From contig ML681990.1 of assembly GCA_007922195.1 (NCBI GenBank), forward strand, positions 43,593,655 through 43,657,654: DNA of 64,000 nucleotides, in the 5' to 3' direction. This stretch comes from Podocnemis expansa. Lineage: Eukaryota > Chordata > Testudines > Podocnemididae. The notes beneath the pieces were generated by a model, which was given only the letters and a program-made list of their open reading frames with translations, made no database searches and was not told where the DNA came from. Positions 19,791 to 32,703 of this stretch are shown in pieces. A program made the position numbers and the translations under genes. Each line of letters opens with the position of its first letter. The stretch's first letter is position 1.

Positions 19791-22700
19791 GTGGGAAGGA
19801 ACACTTGCCAGTGGGCTGATAGGAGCATGAAGAGTTGCCAGCTTTGTCAATTGGAGAGAGGTTGAGGTGGATAGTTGGCAATGGAGAGTTTAAAACTTGG
19901 AAGAGAGATTGTATTGGGGAATGCAATTGACAAGAGAATTAATAAACATTGGTAGTGAGAAGAGGGTTGTTGCGATTTTTGCCTTTAAAATAGGCTTGCG
20001 AGGCTTTGATACCTAGAAGTGGGGATTATAGTATTTCCTTCCCTCCCCCTGCTGCCTCTTCTCCCAAAAAACCTCAGGAGGGATGCACTTCCAGAACAAC
20101 CTCTTATTCCTTCATTTTAGATATGAGCTCCAAGAATGCACGATTCATATTAGCTAGATGTTTCTGTTGGTTAAGCCTTACCTTCCCTAAATCATGGGGA
20201 GGAATCACAGAGTATGGGCTTTGGAGTCATCTTTATTTCTATACCAGATCCAAACTCACAGCTCATATTCTAGCCTGAACTGTTTTCCCTATATTAGAAT
20301 AAATATTACTAAGCTTTTAAAAGTCTTTAGACCAATTACATCTTAATGTGGCCTGCTCTTATTTGAAAGTCTCTCCATGTACATTACATTCGTTTAGCAT
20401 TCTAGAGTTTTTTAGTTTCTCCCTTGAATATGTATGTCTTTTGAGGCATTGCAACCTGTATTTTTAAGATTTTAGCCTGAAGAAATTAAAAAGATCCTCC
20501 TTCTTCCAGTATCACCTTTAAATCATTCAATTCTCCTCTGTTGAACTGTAGGAGGAAGGGGGAATCACTGTTAGAGTTTCATATTGTTGGGGCTCATATA
20601 CTAAAGGAGACTTTGTAAGGTTTCACAATGGAAAAAACTTTCAGAAAACAAAAAATACTTTTTCCTCCCTGCTTTTTCTCAGGTACTTTCCAGTTCTCTA
20701 GTGGACAGTCTATTTCACATCCTTTCTAATCCAACTAAATTTCAAAGCCTGTTGAGCATGGGTACAGAGTATTAGGCCTAATTTACTTTAGATGTCTGAG
20801 TCCGTCCTTCATGAATTTAAGCAAATAAAATTGGTATTTACAAGGTTTATTTTAGAATGGCATTACGTAATAAGGTATTGGTTGAAAACACAATATTTGA
20901 ATTGAGCTACTTACAGAGTGATCTATACAATCTTTTTAGATATCTTTTTCTAACTGCTTAGCAGCTAGGATGAGCTAGCAAGTATGAAAAATTGGGGTGG
21001 GATGTAGGGTGATAGGCACCTATATAAGAAAAAGCCCTAGATATTGGAACTGTTCCTCTAATATTTAAGACATCTGGTCACGCTATGAGCAGCCAAGTCC
21101 CCCCTCCCCCCAACAAGTTAATGGGTTAAAATGGCAGTAGAAACTGCCTTGTAATACTAGGGTTTGAAAAGTGCACTTAACCACTTGCTCAGGGCATACA
21201 GAATAAAGCATCAGGCAAAGTAATTTACAATCCTGTTTGCCTTTGAGCATAATGCAAAGCAGGACTACATAATGGAAGTATTATTTCCTGTATTTTTGTC
21301 AATTCAAGGTCTCTACTTACATTGTACTGGAAAAGGCAATGAAGGAGAAGTGGCTTCATTTCTTATTTACTGTTTTTAAACGGTTTAGAATGTCTAAAAA
21401 ACAATGGGTGCAGGATCATTCACTTGCTGTTACATGGATGAGAACTGAAAGACTTAAACAGGGAAAAAGAAATCTGAAAATATTATGTGATTCTGACCTC
21501 AAATGAATCCACTGACACGGAAACATTGGGTTCATCAGTTCCATATATACTTTTCATTAAAATGGCTTTCACTCAGGGTTGATTCAAAAAGTCTCTAATT
21601 GATATTGATCCTTGTAACACAAAACTGTGTTTAATATACAATATTTACATAGCAAACTAACCACAATGGTTAAAAAAGGAAAAGTGAGATGAAACATCTT
21701 ATGAAACTGTCTTTTGCTGCTGTTCAAATGCAGTTTCATTCTGGTGCAATTTTTAATCAGAATTTCAAAAATTTTAAGTGGCTATAATTCTTTCATTAAC
21801 AGCCGCATTGTGTGAAATGTTTTAATAATTTAACAGAAAAAGCATTGGAAGTATTAAAATAAATGTGGTGGCTTAAATATATTTCAATGGTTACAAATTT
21901 TAGGGCCCAGCTTAATTTAGGGAGGTATTAAATTGAATTTTCTTGGCTAATTGACAATATACTTGAAATGGTCTGCTGTGTGAATGGCTTTCCTTGCTTT
22001 CTGAAATAGAAACCATACACAAAAAAGGCTGTTTCTGATGCACCTACCTAAACTAAGGTAGTTGGTAGTATCCTGTTGAATTCTACTTTTTAACAAGTAT
22101 GTAATGAAATATTAAAGAAAAATAAATCTAGCATAACTGAAATTTGAAGTTGCCCATATATTCTTATTTAGAGATATCTGTCTGTGCAGCAGGGAATTTG
22201 AACTGTTCCTGTACTGGAAAATTTAATGTACCACTCAATTACTATTCTTTAGCCCAATTTAAAATAATAGATTGGGAGTAAGGTCTTAATGCAGTGTAAC
22301 CTTTGGAACATTAGAAATAACCTCTTTTCTTCCTGAGATTGGTGTACAATAATGGCATCTATTTTATCACATTTCATGAATATATTTTCCAACCCTATTT
22401 AAAACATTTTTTTACTTGATGGGTGTTCAGTTGTCTCTCCGTGCTCTCATCCAATAAACTCCAAAACAGTTTAGAAGCTCTACTGTCACTTGCAAGAAAA
22501 CTCAACATATCTTTGGGCTTTACGGTTCCCAGATTATATTATTTTGGAATTACTTTAACTCTAACTTGAAAATCTTTTCAGTGTTTGGACTTTTCATTTA
22601 TCCTTTTGAGATTATGTTGCTGGAACCTAGTATTCTATTTTACCACAACCTATTTGGGTCCTCCATTGCACACTTAGTTCGTTCTTTGATTGTTGCAACT

Positions 22701-23878
22701 ATATGAAGTATAGAATAAATTACCTTGAGTTATGTCTGTATTTTTAACACTGTTCCCTGAACCATAACGAGTTTGTTTGCATTTTGAGCTTTGAAAATGT
22801 TAATAGGTAAAAATGAATATGTATTCTGTTCTGATTTTGATCCTTAAATAACTCATTTCATCAATGCACGAGTTAGTTTTTGGTTTATCCTTTTCTCGGG
22901 GACTCAAACTTGCTATTTTGAAATATCTTTTCTTTTTACTGAGCATTCTTCTTTCAGAACTGAACACCTTCCTTTCGTTGTTTTACTCTTAGCAAAGTGT
23001 TGGGTTTGATTTCTACCCATACCACCTGCCCTCCCATTCAACTTAATTTGGAAGTCAACCACTTCTAAATTATGTATGTATACCTTCGCGATGAAATGTA
23101 TTGTGTAATTCTTGGTATAGTAGTCTGATGCCGTTGGCACATACATTGTCATGTGCATTCTTTGATTGAATATAATTAAAATGAGGCAGAGGGGGTCTTG
23201 GTATGATGTATATAATGCCAACTTATAGTTGAGATTTTAAATGCATTAATGATAGCAAACTCAAAATACTGGTTCTTGCTGTAATAATGCAACGTTGCAC
23301 ATACATCTGTTAGCTCTCCGGTCTTATTTCTACACTGGGAAAGAAAACACAATATATAAATAAGGAGTTGTTTGTTGCTGCTTTAATAACTTTGAAAAAT
23401 TAATATTCTGGTTTGTCCCAGGCCTGTGATCCTTTCTGAAGGCAAAGCTTCAAATAACGTTAATGAAAATTTGTATAAGGAATGCACTGTTAGAGAAAGT
23501 AGGAAGCAGAAAGAGATGAGAAACAAGATGGAAACTTTTTTTTATTTGCATGCAATATTTAGTCTCAAGCACTGAAAACTTAGCTGAAATGGAGTGAAGT
23601 TTGAAATATCTATCTATTATTGCAGTAAAAAATACTTTACAAAATCATAGTACTTTATTAAGCAGGATTCTCATAAAGCAATTGCCATGCAGAAAATTCT
23701 GTTACTTTTGCTGACTTATAATATTGTTTTAGTGCCCTGAGTTGTTACAGCTTTTGCAAGCTTACAGGTAGGTGGGGGACTCTGCTATTTTCCAGATGTG
23801 CAAAGATAGACTTTGTTTTTCTCCACAAAAAAAATTCTCCTCCATGTAGGATCTTTATCATTGCTGTCCTGGTTGTGC
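19791..23878. other. AT-rich non-coding sequence, probably intronic
   Basis: No gene or exon is recognised in these 4 kb. A short interspersed-repeat fragment is likely at about 20995-21085 (GGTGATAGGCACCTATATAA, then GGAACTGTTCC and ACATCTGGTCAC), a phrase I associate with turtle repeats. The rest looks like unique AT-rich DNA. Confidence 0.5.
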
Positions 23879-24290
23879 TAAAACAAACAAGGAGTCTGGT
23901 GGTACTTCTGAGGGTATGTCTACACTGACAGAGACAAAATTGCCACCATCAGCACAATCTTCCAAGAGCAATTCAGCAGCGAGTATGAACTCGCTGCTGT
24001 GCTCTGGAAGTCGCTTCAGCAGCTCCAGCCCCATAACTGGAGTTGCTGAAAGCCACCCACAAGCCGTTTGTGGTCAGCTTTCCCTAGTGTGTCTTGTTGG
24101 CTTAGAAAGTCATCAGCAGATACGCGAGGTATTTTACGTGCCTTGCATATCTGCCGTCGACTGCCCCTGAGAAGGCCTGTAAGTATAGACTAGGGCTTAA
24201 AGCTAAGTTCATGCAATAAATAAATTTTTTTTAGTCTTAGGAAGTGCCACCAGACTCCTTGTTTGTTTTGTTAAACTAGACTAACATGGC
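23879..24290. repeat. Foldback repeat pair with an inserted MITE-like core
   Basis: The left arm AAACAAACAAGGAGTCTGGT (23882 on) is matched in reverse complement by ACCAGACTCCTTGTTTGTTT (about 24248-24267), followed by a TAGACTAACATGGCTACC tail. Between the arms a separate block begins GGGTATGTCTACACT (about 23913) and ends near AGTATAGACTAGGGCTT (24182-24198), the inverted-end style of a small DNA element. The open frame at 23916-24170 is within this block and matches nothing. Confidence 0.65.
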
Positions 24291-24655
24291 TACCACTTTG
24301 GAACAGGTTGTACTAGGTACAGAGGAAATGCCTCCACACCTTAGCTTCCTCCTGCATTGTACGTGGAAAGCTATGTATTGGGGGGGCATATAGTGTAGGT
24401 TAATTTTGAAGTTGACCCTAGAACACTGCATGGCACCTCCTCCTTTATGGCTCTCTCTGTCTAACTTCTAACCAACTCCAATTGCACCTCTTTTGTCCTC
24501 CTCCTGCTTTCCCTTTATGAAGGCATTATTGAATCCATACTATATATGAGTGCTGCTTTTCATAACCAGCATTTTATATTGTTCTACCATTGAGCCTACC
24601 AACTATGATCAAAGATACCAGGCTTCATGAATGCCAACAGTTTGGTGCTGTTTTA
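24291..24655. other. Non-coding sequence
   Basis: Nothing recognised apart from a G-run near 24379-24386. Confidence 0.5.
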
Positions 24656-24968
24656 TAGCCATGAACAGGCGCGTCACTGCCCCAGGGAAGGACCCGGGGC
24701 ACCGGTCCAAGCCCTGCCCCCTGACTGCAGGCCACGCCCCCAGCCGGGGACAGGGCAGGGAGCAGCAACCATGGCTGCGGTCCCACCCGGCCTTGGAAGG
24801 GGCCGTAAGTGGCCGCCACTGCTACAGGCGGTCAGCCCCAGATCTCTGGCCCGATCCAGACGGAGACTGGGAGAGGCAGGGCCCTGCCAGGACCCAGGGC
24901 ACTGGCGCTGGGATTCAGGGCACGGGCCCCGTGTGCCAGGTGCCAGCGATGCCGCTGGATATGAACAT
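24656..24968. repeat. GC-rich block, probably an interspersed repeat
   Basis: A sharp rise in GC content begins at ATGAACAGGCGCGTCACTGC and ends near GATGCCGCTGGATATG, with CpGs and words such as CCCAGGGAAGGACCCGGGGC. The edges are abrupt and the flanks AT-rich, as for an inserted element. No terminal repeats are found. Open frames over it are composition artefacts. Confidence 0.4.
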
Positions 24969-25424
24969 AAAAATATTGTTAAGAAATACTGAAGAGGTTA
25001 GATGTTCTGTGAGCCATCCTCCTTCCAAAGTTCTGTGACTAATTTGCTTAAGACTTTTGAAAAAATTATTTGACAATTTGCCTGAATTTTCACTAGAAGA
25101 TCATCTTGTTTTCGTGAAGTGAGAAGAGTTTAAAATAAGATTGTAAAGGAAGGTTAGTAACAACTGAGCTATGAGGGTACTCTCATGTGTCTTTAAAAAG
25201 AATGGCCTTTGAGGAAGTTTATTGTAAATATATAATTTTTTTCCTCACTTGACAATAAACACAGTGATTGGTAAAATGGCCAATACTATATCATTGAACA
25301 TGATGTTGGAAAAACAGACAAATGTAGTAGAATAATTAGGGCGCACTTGGATCCTGTTTGCCATTCTTCTGCTTAGTTGTCTTATGGACATAGACATACA
25401 AACATCATTCCTCTGTTTCCACTA
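24969..25424. other. AT-rich non-coding sequence
   Basis: Nothing recognised. Confidence 0.5.
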
Positions 25425-25490
25425 GTGCTCTTCATCTGATTTGTCTTTTAGATTGTAAGCCCGGACTGTTTTACTGTATGCATATATAGT
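25425..25490 (+). repeat. Ancient SINE/LINE fragment, split by a MITE
   Basis: AGATTGTAAGCCCGGACTGT and the GTGTCTAGCACA phrase recall an old amniote repeat ending in GCCTAGCACAATGGGG. Its continuation resumes after the MITE at 26479 (GTCTAGCATAATGGG, then TTGTTGGGGCCTGAAGG up to 26582). Confidence 0.5.
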
Positions 25491-25569
25491 GTCTAGCACA
25501 GGCTTGGCCAGACTGCGGCTCACGAGCCACATGTGGCTCTTCAAAGAAAAAGCGCGGCTTGCAGAAAAG

Positions 25570-25940
25570 CACGGCAGGGAAGGGTGGCATGGTGGAGAGA
25601 CAAGGAGGAGAAGTGTGCAATGGTTGGGGACAGCAGGGAAGCGGCCAGGTGGTCAGAGCTGGCGGGGAAAGCGTGGTAAGGTCAGAACTGGTGGGGAAGA
25701 GGCCAGATGGTCAGAGCCGGTGGGGAAGGACAGCATGGTTGGAAACATGGGGAAGCGTGGCAAGGTCCCAGCTGCTGGGGAAAGTGCAACATGGTCAGAG
25801 CCAGCAGGGAAGTGGCCGCATGGTTGGGGACAGTGGTGGAGGGCAGAAGTGCGGCATGGTCAGGGAGAGCAGAGAAGCAGCAGCATGGTAAGAGACCACA
25901 GGGAAGCGGCAATGGGGAGGGGCAGTGGAGCAGGGCATGT
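25570..25940. repeat. G-rich minisatellite inside hAT MITE copy 2
   Basis: About thirty-base units with GGTCAGAGCYGGYGGGGAAG and CAGCATGGT cores are reiterated, related to but diverged from those in copy 1. Confidence 0.75.
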
Positions 25941-26411
25941 TTAGATTTTTCTCATAGGCCCTAATGCAGTTTACTTGTTGTTAAAATTGTGTTTTACAAG
26001 TCCTAAATATGACGTGGAATACTAAGAAACGAAAATATAAAAGAGAAAAGTTTAAAACTGAATGTAGATTACTTTCAATTTTTGGCACAACTTACTGCTG
26101 TGAAGCATTGTATTCCATGTTAAAATTTGTTAAATTGAAACATTGTGCAATACTTAGAGATCAGCACCTGAGAGAGCTTTTACATACTTCATTGACAAGT
26201 TACTGGCCAGATTTTAAAAAAAATTGCCGCTAAGTTTTTACTGTATAGGTCTATTTTTTCATGGTGACCTTAAGTAAATATTAAAATCTGACACTAGTAG
26301 GATCAATATTTGCCCTGTTTTTACGATAAAATTAAAGTGTGCAATGAATTTTAAGCTTAGTAATTTTGCGGTGGGTAAAAGTGTGTGGTTATATGCCTCA
26401 GTGCGGCTCTC

Positions 26412-26435
26412 AATAATAATAATAATAATAATAAT
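26412..26435. repeat. AAT microsatellite (about 8 units)
   Basis: AATAAT repeats uninterrupted just before the CGACTTGTG end block of the MITE. Sister copies have only TTTAATAATCGAC here. Confidence 0.9.
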
Positions 26436-26582
26436 CGACTTGTGCAGCTCTTGAGTTCCATGCATTTGGCCACCCCTAGTCTAGCATAATGGGTTGTTGA
26501 GTGAACATAATGGAGTGTTTTATTATATGCATGTATAATGTCTAACTTAACTGGTTCCTGATATTTGTTGGGGCCTGAAGGT

Positions 26583-26982
26583 CAGTAGTTCCCAGCTTTT
26601 TTGGCTCAATGGCGACAATATTTATAAACCTGAAGGGGCACCACTTTCCACCAGCAGCTAGAAGGAAGGAGTTCAGTGAGGAGCAGGCACACTATGCACT
26701 CCACCTGGATCCCTAGGCAGCGGCTCCTTTCTGCAGCAGAGATCAGTACTCTCCATTGAGAACCAACACCGAAGGACTGAGGTGGAGCACTTTGCCATGC
26801 TCCCTGCTGCAGCCAAATTGAGGGGAACATTGATCTTCCATCTCCTTGACTGCTGCAAGTGGTCTGCACCAGGAGTGCACTCTTTCTGGATAGTTGGACA
26901 GTGCTCCCTTCTGCAGATGGTCTTGGGGGGGAGCCATGGACCACTCTGAAAGACTCCTTGGGCCATAGGTTGGGAACCACTG
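26583..26982. mobile_element. hAT-type MITE (400 bp)
   Basis: The termini are CAGTAGTTCCCAGCTTTTTT and ATAGGTTGGGAACCACTG, flanked by CTGAAGGT (26575-26582) and CTCTAGGT (26983-26990), 6 of 8 matching. It shares terminal sequence with the larger element at 3636-5982. There is no coding content. Confidence 0.75.
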
Positions 26983-27104
26983 CTCTAGGTGCTAGTACCA
27001 GGACTGAATATTTGATTATTTGCATGCTAATATGTATGCATATTCAGTAGCATATTAAAGTCACAAATGAGTATATTTGTGAAACTTATTCTTTCATCAC
27101 TTAG

Positions 27105-27281
27105 GTTCCTGTGGCTAGAGCCAGCATTCTCTGGCTAATCGGGGAATATTGTGAACGTGTTCCAAAGATTGCACCAGATGTTCTAAGAAAGATGGCGAAG
27201 AGCTTCACTAGTGAAGATGACCTTGTGAAGCTGCAGATCTTAAATTTGGGAGCAAAGCTGTATTTAACCAACTCAAAACAG
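27105..27281 (+). CDS. AP3B1: AP3B1 exon A (trunk, 59 codons)
   Basis: Coding exon of the AP-3 complex subunit beta-1, the large subunit of the adaptor that sorts cargo from endosomes to lysosomes and lysosome-related organelles such as melanosomes and platelet dense granules. The segment reads from [15 protein letters not shown] to LYLTNSKQ, a highly conserved stretch of the alpha-solenoid trunk. The acceptor is a pyrimidine-containing tract ending TTAG and the donor is CAG|GTAAGA. The exon starts and ends in phase 0. It could match either paralog, AP3B1 or AP3B2, but [10 protein letters not shown] and the downstream exons favour AP3B1. Earlier exons are not in the window: I find none in the 27 kb upstream. 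Confidence 0.95.
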
Positions 27282-30200
27282 GTAAGAGTAAGACTGCATA
27301 AACAAGTGACCCTTTCCTGGCACTGTAAAATTATATGGTGTATTCTGCATGGATTAACACTTATTTGTTATATAACCTATAGCTAAGAAACTTTATATGT
27401 GGAAACTTGCTAATGCATCATTGATATGACTCAAAAGCAGTAGCACACAACAGGTCTGTGTACTTGTTGTCTTAGTGTTGGGTTATGTGAAATTTGATAA
27501 TTCCATTTACAGGGGATTTGGCAAACCATCTTTGACCTTAAGTTGCTTGAGGTAATGTTTTCTGAATGTGAAACTCCAAAGCAAAATGCTGACAGTGCTA
27601 AGTTTCACATGGTCCCAACAGTTTACCAAGAACATGTTTTATCTCGCACCAGATGTCCTAAACTTCCTTTTACTGTTCTTCTAAGGAGTAACCTAGTGAC
27701 TTGCAGTTCCTCTCTAGTGTGATGCCTACTCTTGCCTAATTTTCCCTTCAGCATCGGTAGCAGTGCACCTATATTTTTCTCCATTTTCAGCAGCACTGTC
27801 CTAGGAATTAGTCCCCTGTCACAATATGGCCTGCCGTTGTGTGACACCATTTTGTAATCAGTCTGATTAACAGATGAAATTATCTAGGCTTCTGTTTAAA
27901 TCATTAGTAACTAGCAAAATTTGTCTGTATTATAACTGCAAGTGTATTCTGTTTACATTGTGTCAGTTAATACAGCTGTACCTTGTATATCTAATTTGGG
28001 TTTCTTTTCAAAAGTGGTATATGCATGTAAAGGAAAAAGATGCTATTACTGCGCTAAATTAGCAATTTTAACTTAAGTCAGCTGTTTTGGTTAGCCTTGT
28101 TTTTCTTTCAGTGTTAAGGAATTTTTCTACAGGAGAGAAACTGTGGTAGATTAGGCTCTCAGACTTTTAAAATGTGTGTTTAGGAACCTTATATAGTGAT
28201 CTTTTCCTTAAAAACTCAAGGGAAGAAATAAACTGGGGGGAAAGGCAATCCCTTACTTGCAGTCTCAAACTTTTAGAAATTATTTAAGAAAAACTTCCTC
28301 CAACATTAATGATTTTGTTTAATTCCATTTCACCCTAATGTCTAATTTTAGCCCTCAAAAACGAGAAAATGCCCTTAGCAATTTTGGAGTAACTGTTACT
28401 TGGTACTTTGTGTGTGATATTTTATATTTTCACATACTGAATATTTTAAATTCATGTTTTTATTTTCAAATATTAACAAGAATACTTGAAAAAACATTTG
28501 GATAAGGCAAATATAAACTTTTACAAATTCTAAGATTCTTTGCTCAATTCTGTACGTGATATAAGTTAAACTTATTTTAGAAGCTTTGTTATTAACTACT
28601 GAAAGAATTGCAGTCATATATAATCGTACCGTGTTTGAGAAGCTAGCACAAATAGGTCTGAAATAAAGACGAAACAAAATTGGGCTCCCCAAATCAACTT
28701 AATTCACAGGGTGGAAAAATGACAGAGGTTGGGTAGTTGGGGTACTCCTGAATCTAACACTTTTCTTATTGGTTCTAAGTCTGTTCATTGACATTCTTTA
28801 AATTATTTTACTTTAATTTTTTTGCTTCAGAGCTTTCTAGTATATATTGCATCCAAATCAAACATGTTTGTTGTCAAAGTCTACGTATAAGGTTTTCAAT
28901 AATGTATAGCTGAGATAACGTCAATATTCTTTATCAGTCAAAATCTTTTGCCCCTCTCACCACCTCCATATTTCTATATTGATGTGAAAGCCTCATTAAA
29001 TCAGTCAGTAAGCTTCTCTTTCAGTATGTTTCCATTTTTCTACCTCTGTCCAAAGTACTGACTTTCTTCTTATGCTCCCAGTTATGGCACAATCCTGTAT
29101 ATAATAGAAATGCTATGCTAGATTTGAATCATGTTTTGGAATTATCATTTTGTATGTAAAAGATTAATTTCTCTATCATTGTAAATGCTATATGATTGAT
29201 ACCAAATAAAACAGGTGCTCTCATCGAGTTGCAACCCCTTGGGACTGCGAAGATTTTTTTGTTTAAATGGGGCTGGCATGAGTGGGACAGGTATGATGAA
29301 CACAGATGTATAAATCAACATAATGAATGTAATCTGCATCTTTGTGAGCCAGAGATTGTATTCTAACTCAATGGGGGAGGTTTACTCCCCCACCACAAAA
29401 CACAGGAGTAACAGCTTAACTCCAAAAACGTACAACCATTCCACTTCAGTGTGGGGGGGTTTTTTTTGTTTTGTTTTTGCATGGACTGGGGTTGACCAGA
29501 TGCCCCGAGAACAAAGGGAGGCTTTTGTTACAAAGATAGAACTTAAACTGACATTCTTATTCCTGATCTGAAAAGTAACACAAACCTTTAACCAAAAGGG
29601 CAAACCTTGCTCAGAGGGTTTGAAGGAGTTTCACACCTACTAGGACCCCATGTGGAATATGGTGACCTCCAATAAGCTTAGTAAATATGTAGGCCTTTTT
29701 ATTTTTTAATATATGCTTTCTCTGGATTGTTGTTTTCCTTAAATGAATAAACTTTTTTTAATAGCTGTCTGGTAATTGAGAAAATTACAACCACTGCCAT
29801 TGTCCCTAGAGGAAGAATGAACCTGTAAGAATTAAACGACGTCAGATCTGCTGGGGTGACGCACTGAATTGGGGGGGGGGGGGACTACAAAGCTAAATCT
29901 TCGGTTAAGGGGCAAAGTGTATCAAGATTCTGACTGTGGAGAAGTAATGGCTGGAAGCATGAGATCTAATGGAACATCCCTTTTGCAGGCCACAGAGGGG
30001 TCAGGCATGCTCTCACGTGAAACCTGTTGGAATGGCCACTTCTGTTTGTCTTAGCCTATCATTCATATTCTCTATCTCCTTCCTCTGCTGGATCTGGCTG
30101 CCTCTTGATTTCCAGCATTCCACTCAACGGGAAGTTAATTTGGTTGCAGGACGTATTCCTTGCACTGTGACAGACAGCAGAGTAGTTTTCAACATGTTTC

Positions 30201-32250
30201 CTTTTTCCTCTCCTTTGTGGATTCACCATTTTGACTCTGGAAGAGAAGAAAGTTGGACGTGCATCAGATTGCTTCTCAGCAATCAATATGTAAAGAGTTG
30301 TTACAGGGGTTGGCAAAGAATTCTGGCACATGCATAAGCTGTTGATAGGAGAAAGCATTAATCTGTGTGAGGATCTGGCTTTCCATCCTTTGGAAGGGAA
30401 ATACGTTCTCAAGGCATAACACCAAATCTTTACCAGATATTTAAAAAATAAAATGACCTGTGTTTACTTTACCATAGTAAGAGTTTCTGACTTCAAGGAA
30501 ATTTGTCCTTTGCATTTCTCAACATCTGTTTTCAGTAGTTTTGAAAACAGTACATAAAGGTTTGATGCTATTTTTTAACCTAAAGTGTTTTGATTATCAT
30601 AACATGTCCAAGAAATGGGAATGTTTTTTCTTGTTGGGAAGACTTGTAATTTTGAATTAAAGACTGTATTGCATACACTAAAGACCTGGTATCCCATCTG
30701 AATAAGGAGTACCTTTTAATATTTAGGTTATTATTCCATCCTTTCACCTCAAGTGGGGAGGCATCAGTTTTTGCCTGCTCTCATAGGTAATGCTATAGGT
30801 GTTAGGAGCTATCAGAGAAGGAGAGCACAATTGTAAACAGTCAGATTCTCATAAACTGTCTGCATCAGACTGACTGATCACATTTTTATCTAGATGTGAC
30901 ATGAGGTGGATTGCCTCACCATTCACCCAAACAAAAAGTTATGTCTTCTGCTCGTGGCAGAAGGAGGAACTTCAAACAAATGACACCTTCTTGTGTCTGC
31001 TGGAGAAGGATGCTTGTGTGTATCTTTCTATCAGTGGTGCTCATAACAAAAGTCCTGGCAAAGCTCAGGAGAGACTAAGACTTCATTAATCGTCTCAAAT
31101 GGAAGGTTCTCATTTTTGTTGCAGATGACCAAAGCAAATTTCATTGGCTTATTGGCTTCAGTTAATCACTCAAACTGTCACATCACTCCATGTGACATCG
31201 CTCCATGCCCTGGCATCATGGCTAATGATATAAGAATGCTCTGTAAACATGACCATGTCTAAACAGGTAACTAAATCCTCCTGGCCTCTGAAAAGCCATC
31301 AACAAGAAAGGATTGCACTTCCAAATGGAGGCTTCCAGTGTTGTGCAAATAGGTCTATATGGATTTCTTTTCTTATTGTGCATAACAAATGCTTGACCAT
31401 CTTTTTCGCTTGCCTAAGTCTGTTACACTCAGAACCTCTGTCGGAGATAAGACCACTATTTTGACTTGTTACAAATTTGTTGAAACGAGATCAGTTTGTC
31501 ATTTTTTTAGGGAATGGGAAAGAAATTAGGGGTACTGAAATCCTAAGTATTGTGGGATACTAATGAGATACTGACAAAATTGATATGAGCTCTTTTTGAA
31601 CCATTGCTTACCTGTGAGTTAAAGAATTTTATATGGAAGGTCTTTTACCTATTTGCAATGAAGTGAGTAAGCTTTGTGCTCTAGGGATTAAAACACTTTG
31701 ATATCAGATTTTATGAAAATAAATTGATATAATGAACTCGTCCAAACTTTTTTCCAAGGTGGGGTGGAAGTTCCATCATAAGGAACTTATTTTGGTACCA
31801 GTGTTCCTCGTCTCAAGTCTGCATTTTAGTCCATTCTCCACATAAATGAGGTTCTCTTTGTGATTCTCATTGTTGTATTCTGAAGCTCTTAGAAAGTCTA
31901 CTGATTTTTTTGTTTCATTTGACATCTAATTCCTTTTTCGTATGTCTGCTGCAGCACTGCATCAGAAATACTTAAGAATGAAATTTAAAAAAACTTTTTT
32001 TTATTACTCCCCTTTTTGTCTTGCCATGGCCCCATGAATTATCTCAGACTTTGTAGGAACAGCCATCCTTCTAGCAAGTGTGTCAAGCTTTCTCAGAAAT
32101 AGGCATGATCCTGAGATGGTTTGAGTTCTCTCGAAAATCTGTGTGAAGTCCCAATAGTGGTAGAACAACTGAGTCTTTGTTGCAGGGCAAGCTCTCCCTT
32201 AGGCCCCCTGGTGGAGAAGGTATCAGCATCATGAGCAGGGAGGATGCCTC
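27282..32250. other. AP3B1 intron A-B, first part
   Basis: AT-rich intronic sequence with no second exon seen. It contains a G-run at about 29869-29883 and T/G-rich patches at 29450-29480. Parts of 29200-32250 are of mixed composition and may be decayed repeats that I cannot classify. Confidence 0.5.
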
Positions 32251-32695
32251 TGCAATCGTTTTCAACTCCCCACGTCAAGGGAGCAACCTATTGTCCATAG
32301 AGGCAATATCAAGTGCACTATGTGGCCCTTGGGTCAGGGCAGCATAACCTAATGGCCAGGGTCAATAAGACAGTCTCTAGATGGTCCTCAGGTTCGGGCA
32401 GCATGGCCTACCAGCCCCAGAGTCAATAGGGAGACAGCTATCGGTAAAGGATGCAGTGCCCAAGTAGGAGGGCTGAGGTTCTCCCATTCCACTGAGCCCC
32501 AGCCCAAAGGCCTATTGGTGCCAGGGTTGTGGCAGTAAGTCAGCAGGGGTCCGGACCAAAACACACTGCCCTGTATCCCGTACCACTCCCAGCTTCCCTT
32601 CCAGGCCCCTGGGCTACTTCCTACCCAGCTCTCTGTTGTGGTCCTCTCCCAGTTTTCCTGTGGCTATGGGATCCTGGGCTTCCATCTCTGGGTGG
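32251..32695. repeat. Unclassified GC-richer interspersed repeat
   Basis: GC-richer than its flanks and similar in style to blocks at 33053-33480, 56560-57240 and 60500-61040 (phrases like GGGCAGCATGGCC, CAGCCCCAGAGTC, CTTCCTACCCAGCTCT). The block continues after the MITE at 32704, so it is probably one older element, possibly LTR-type. Confidence 0.35.
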
Positions 32696-32703
32696 TTCCC
32701 TGC

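Larger units (their letters stand above)
25499..26478 (+). mobile_element. hAT MITE family Z, copy 2 (980 bp)
   Basis: It begins CAGGCTTGGCCAGACTGCGG and ends GCATTTGGCCACCCCTA. GTCTAGCA is perfectly duplicated at 25491-25498 and 26479-26486. The interior follows copy 1: a G-rich minisatellite (about 25570-25940), an AT-rich block (TTCAATTTTTGGCACAAC), and an end block in which the GGCTCTTGAAGG phrase is replaced by an AAT microsatellite (26412-26435). No transposase is encoded. Confidence 0.9.
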
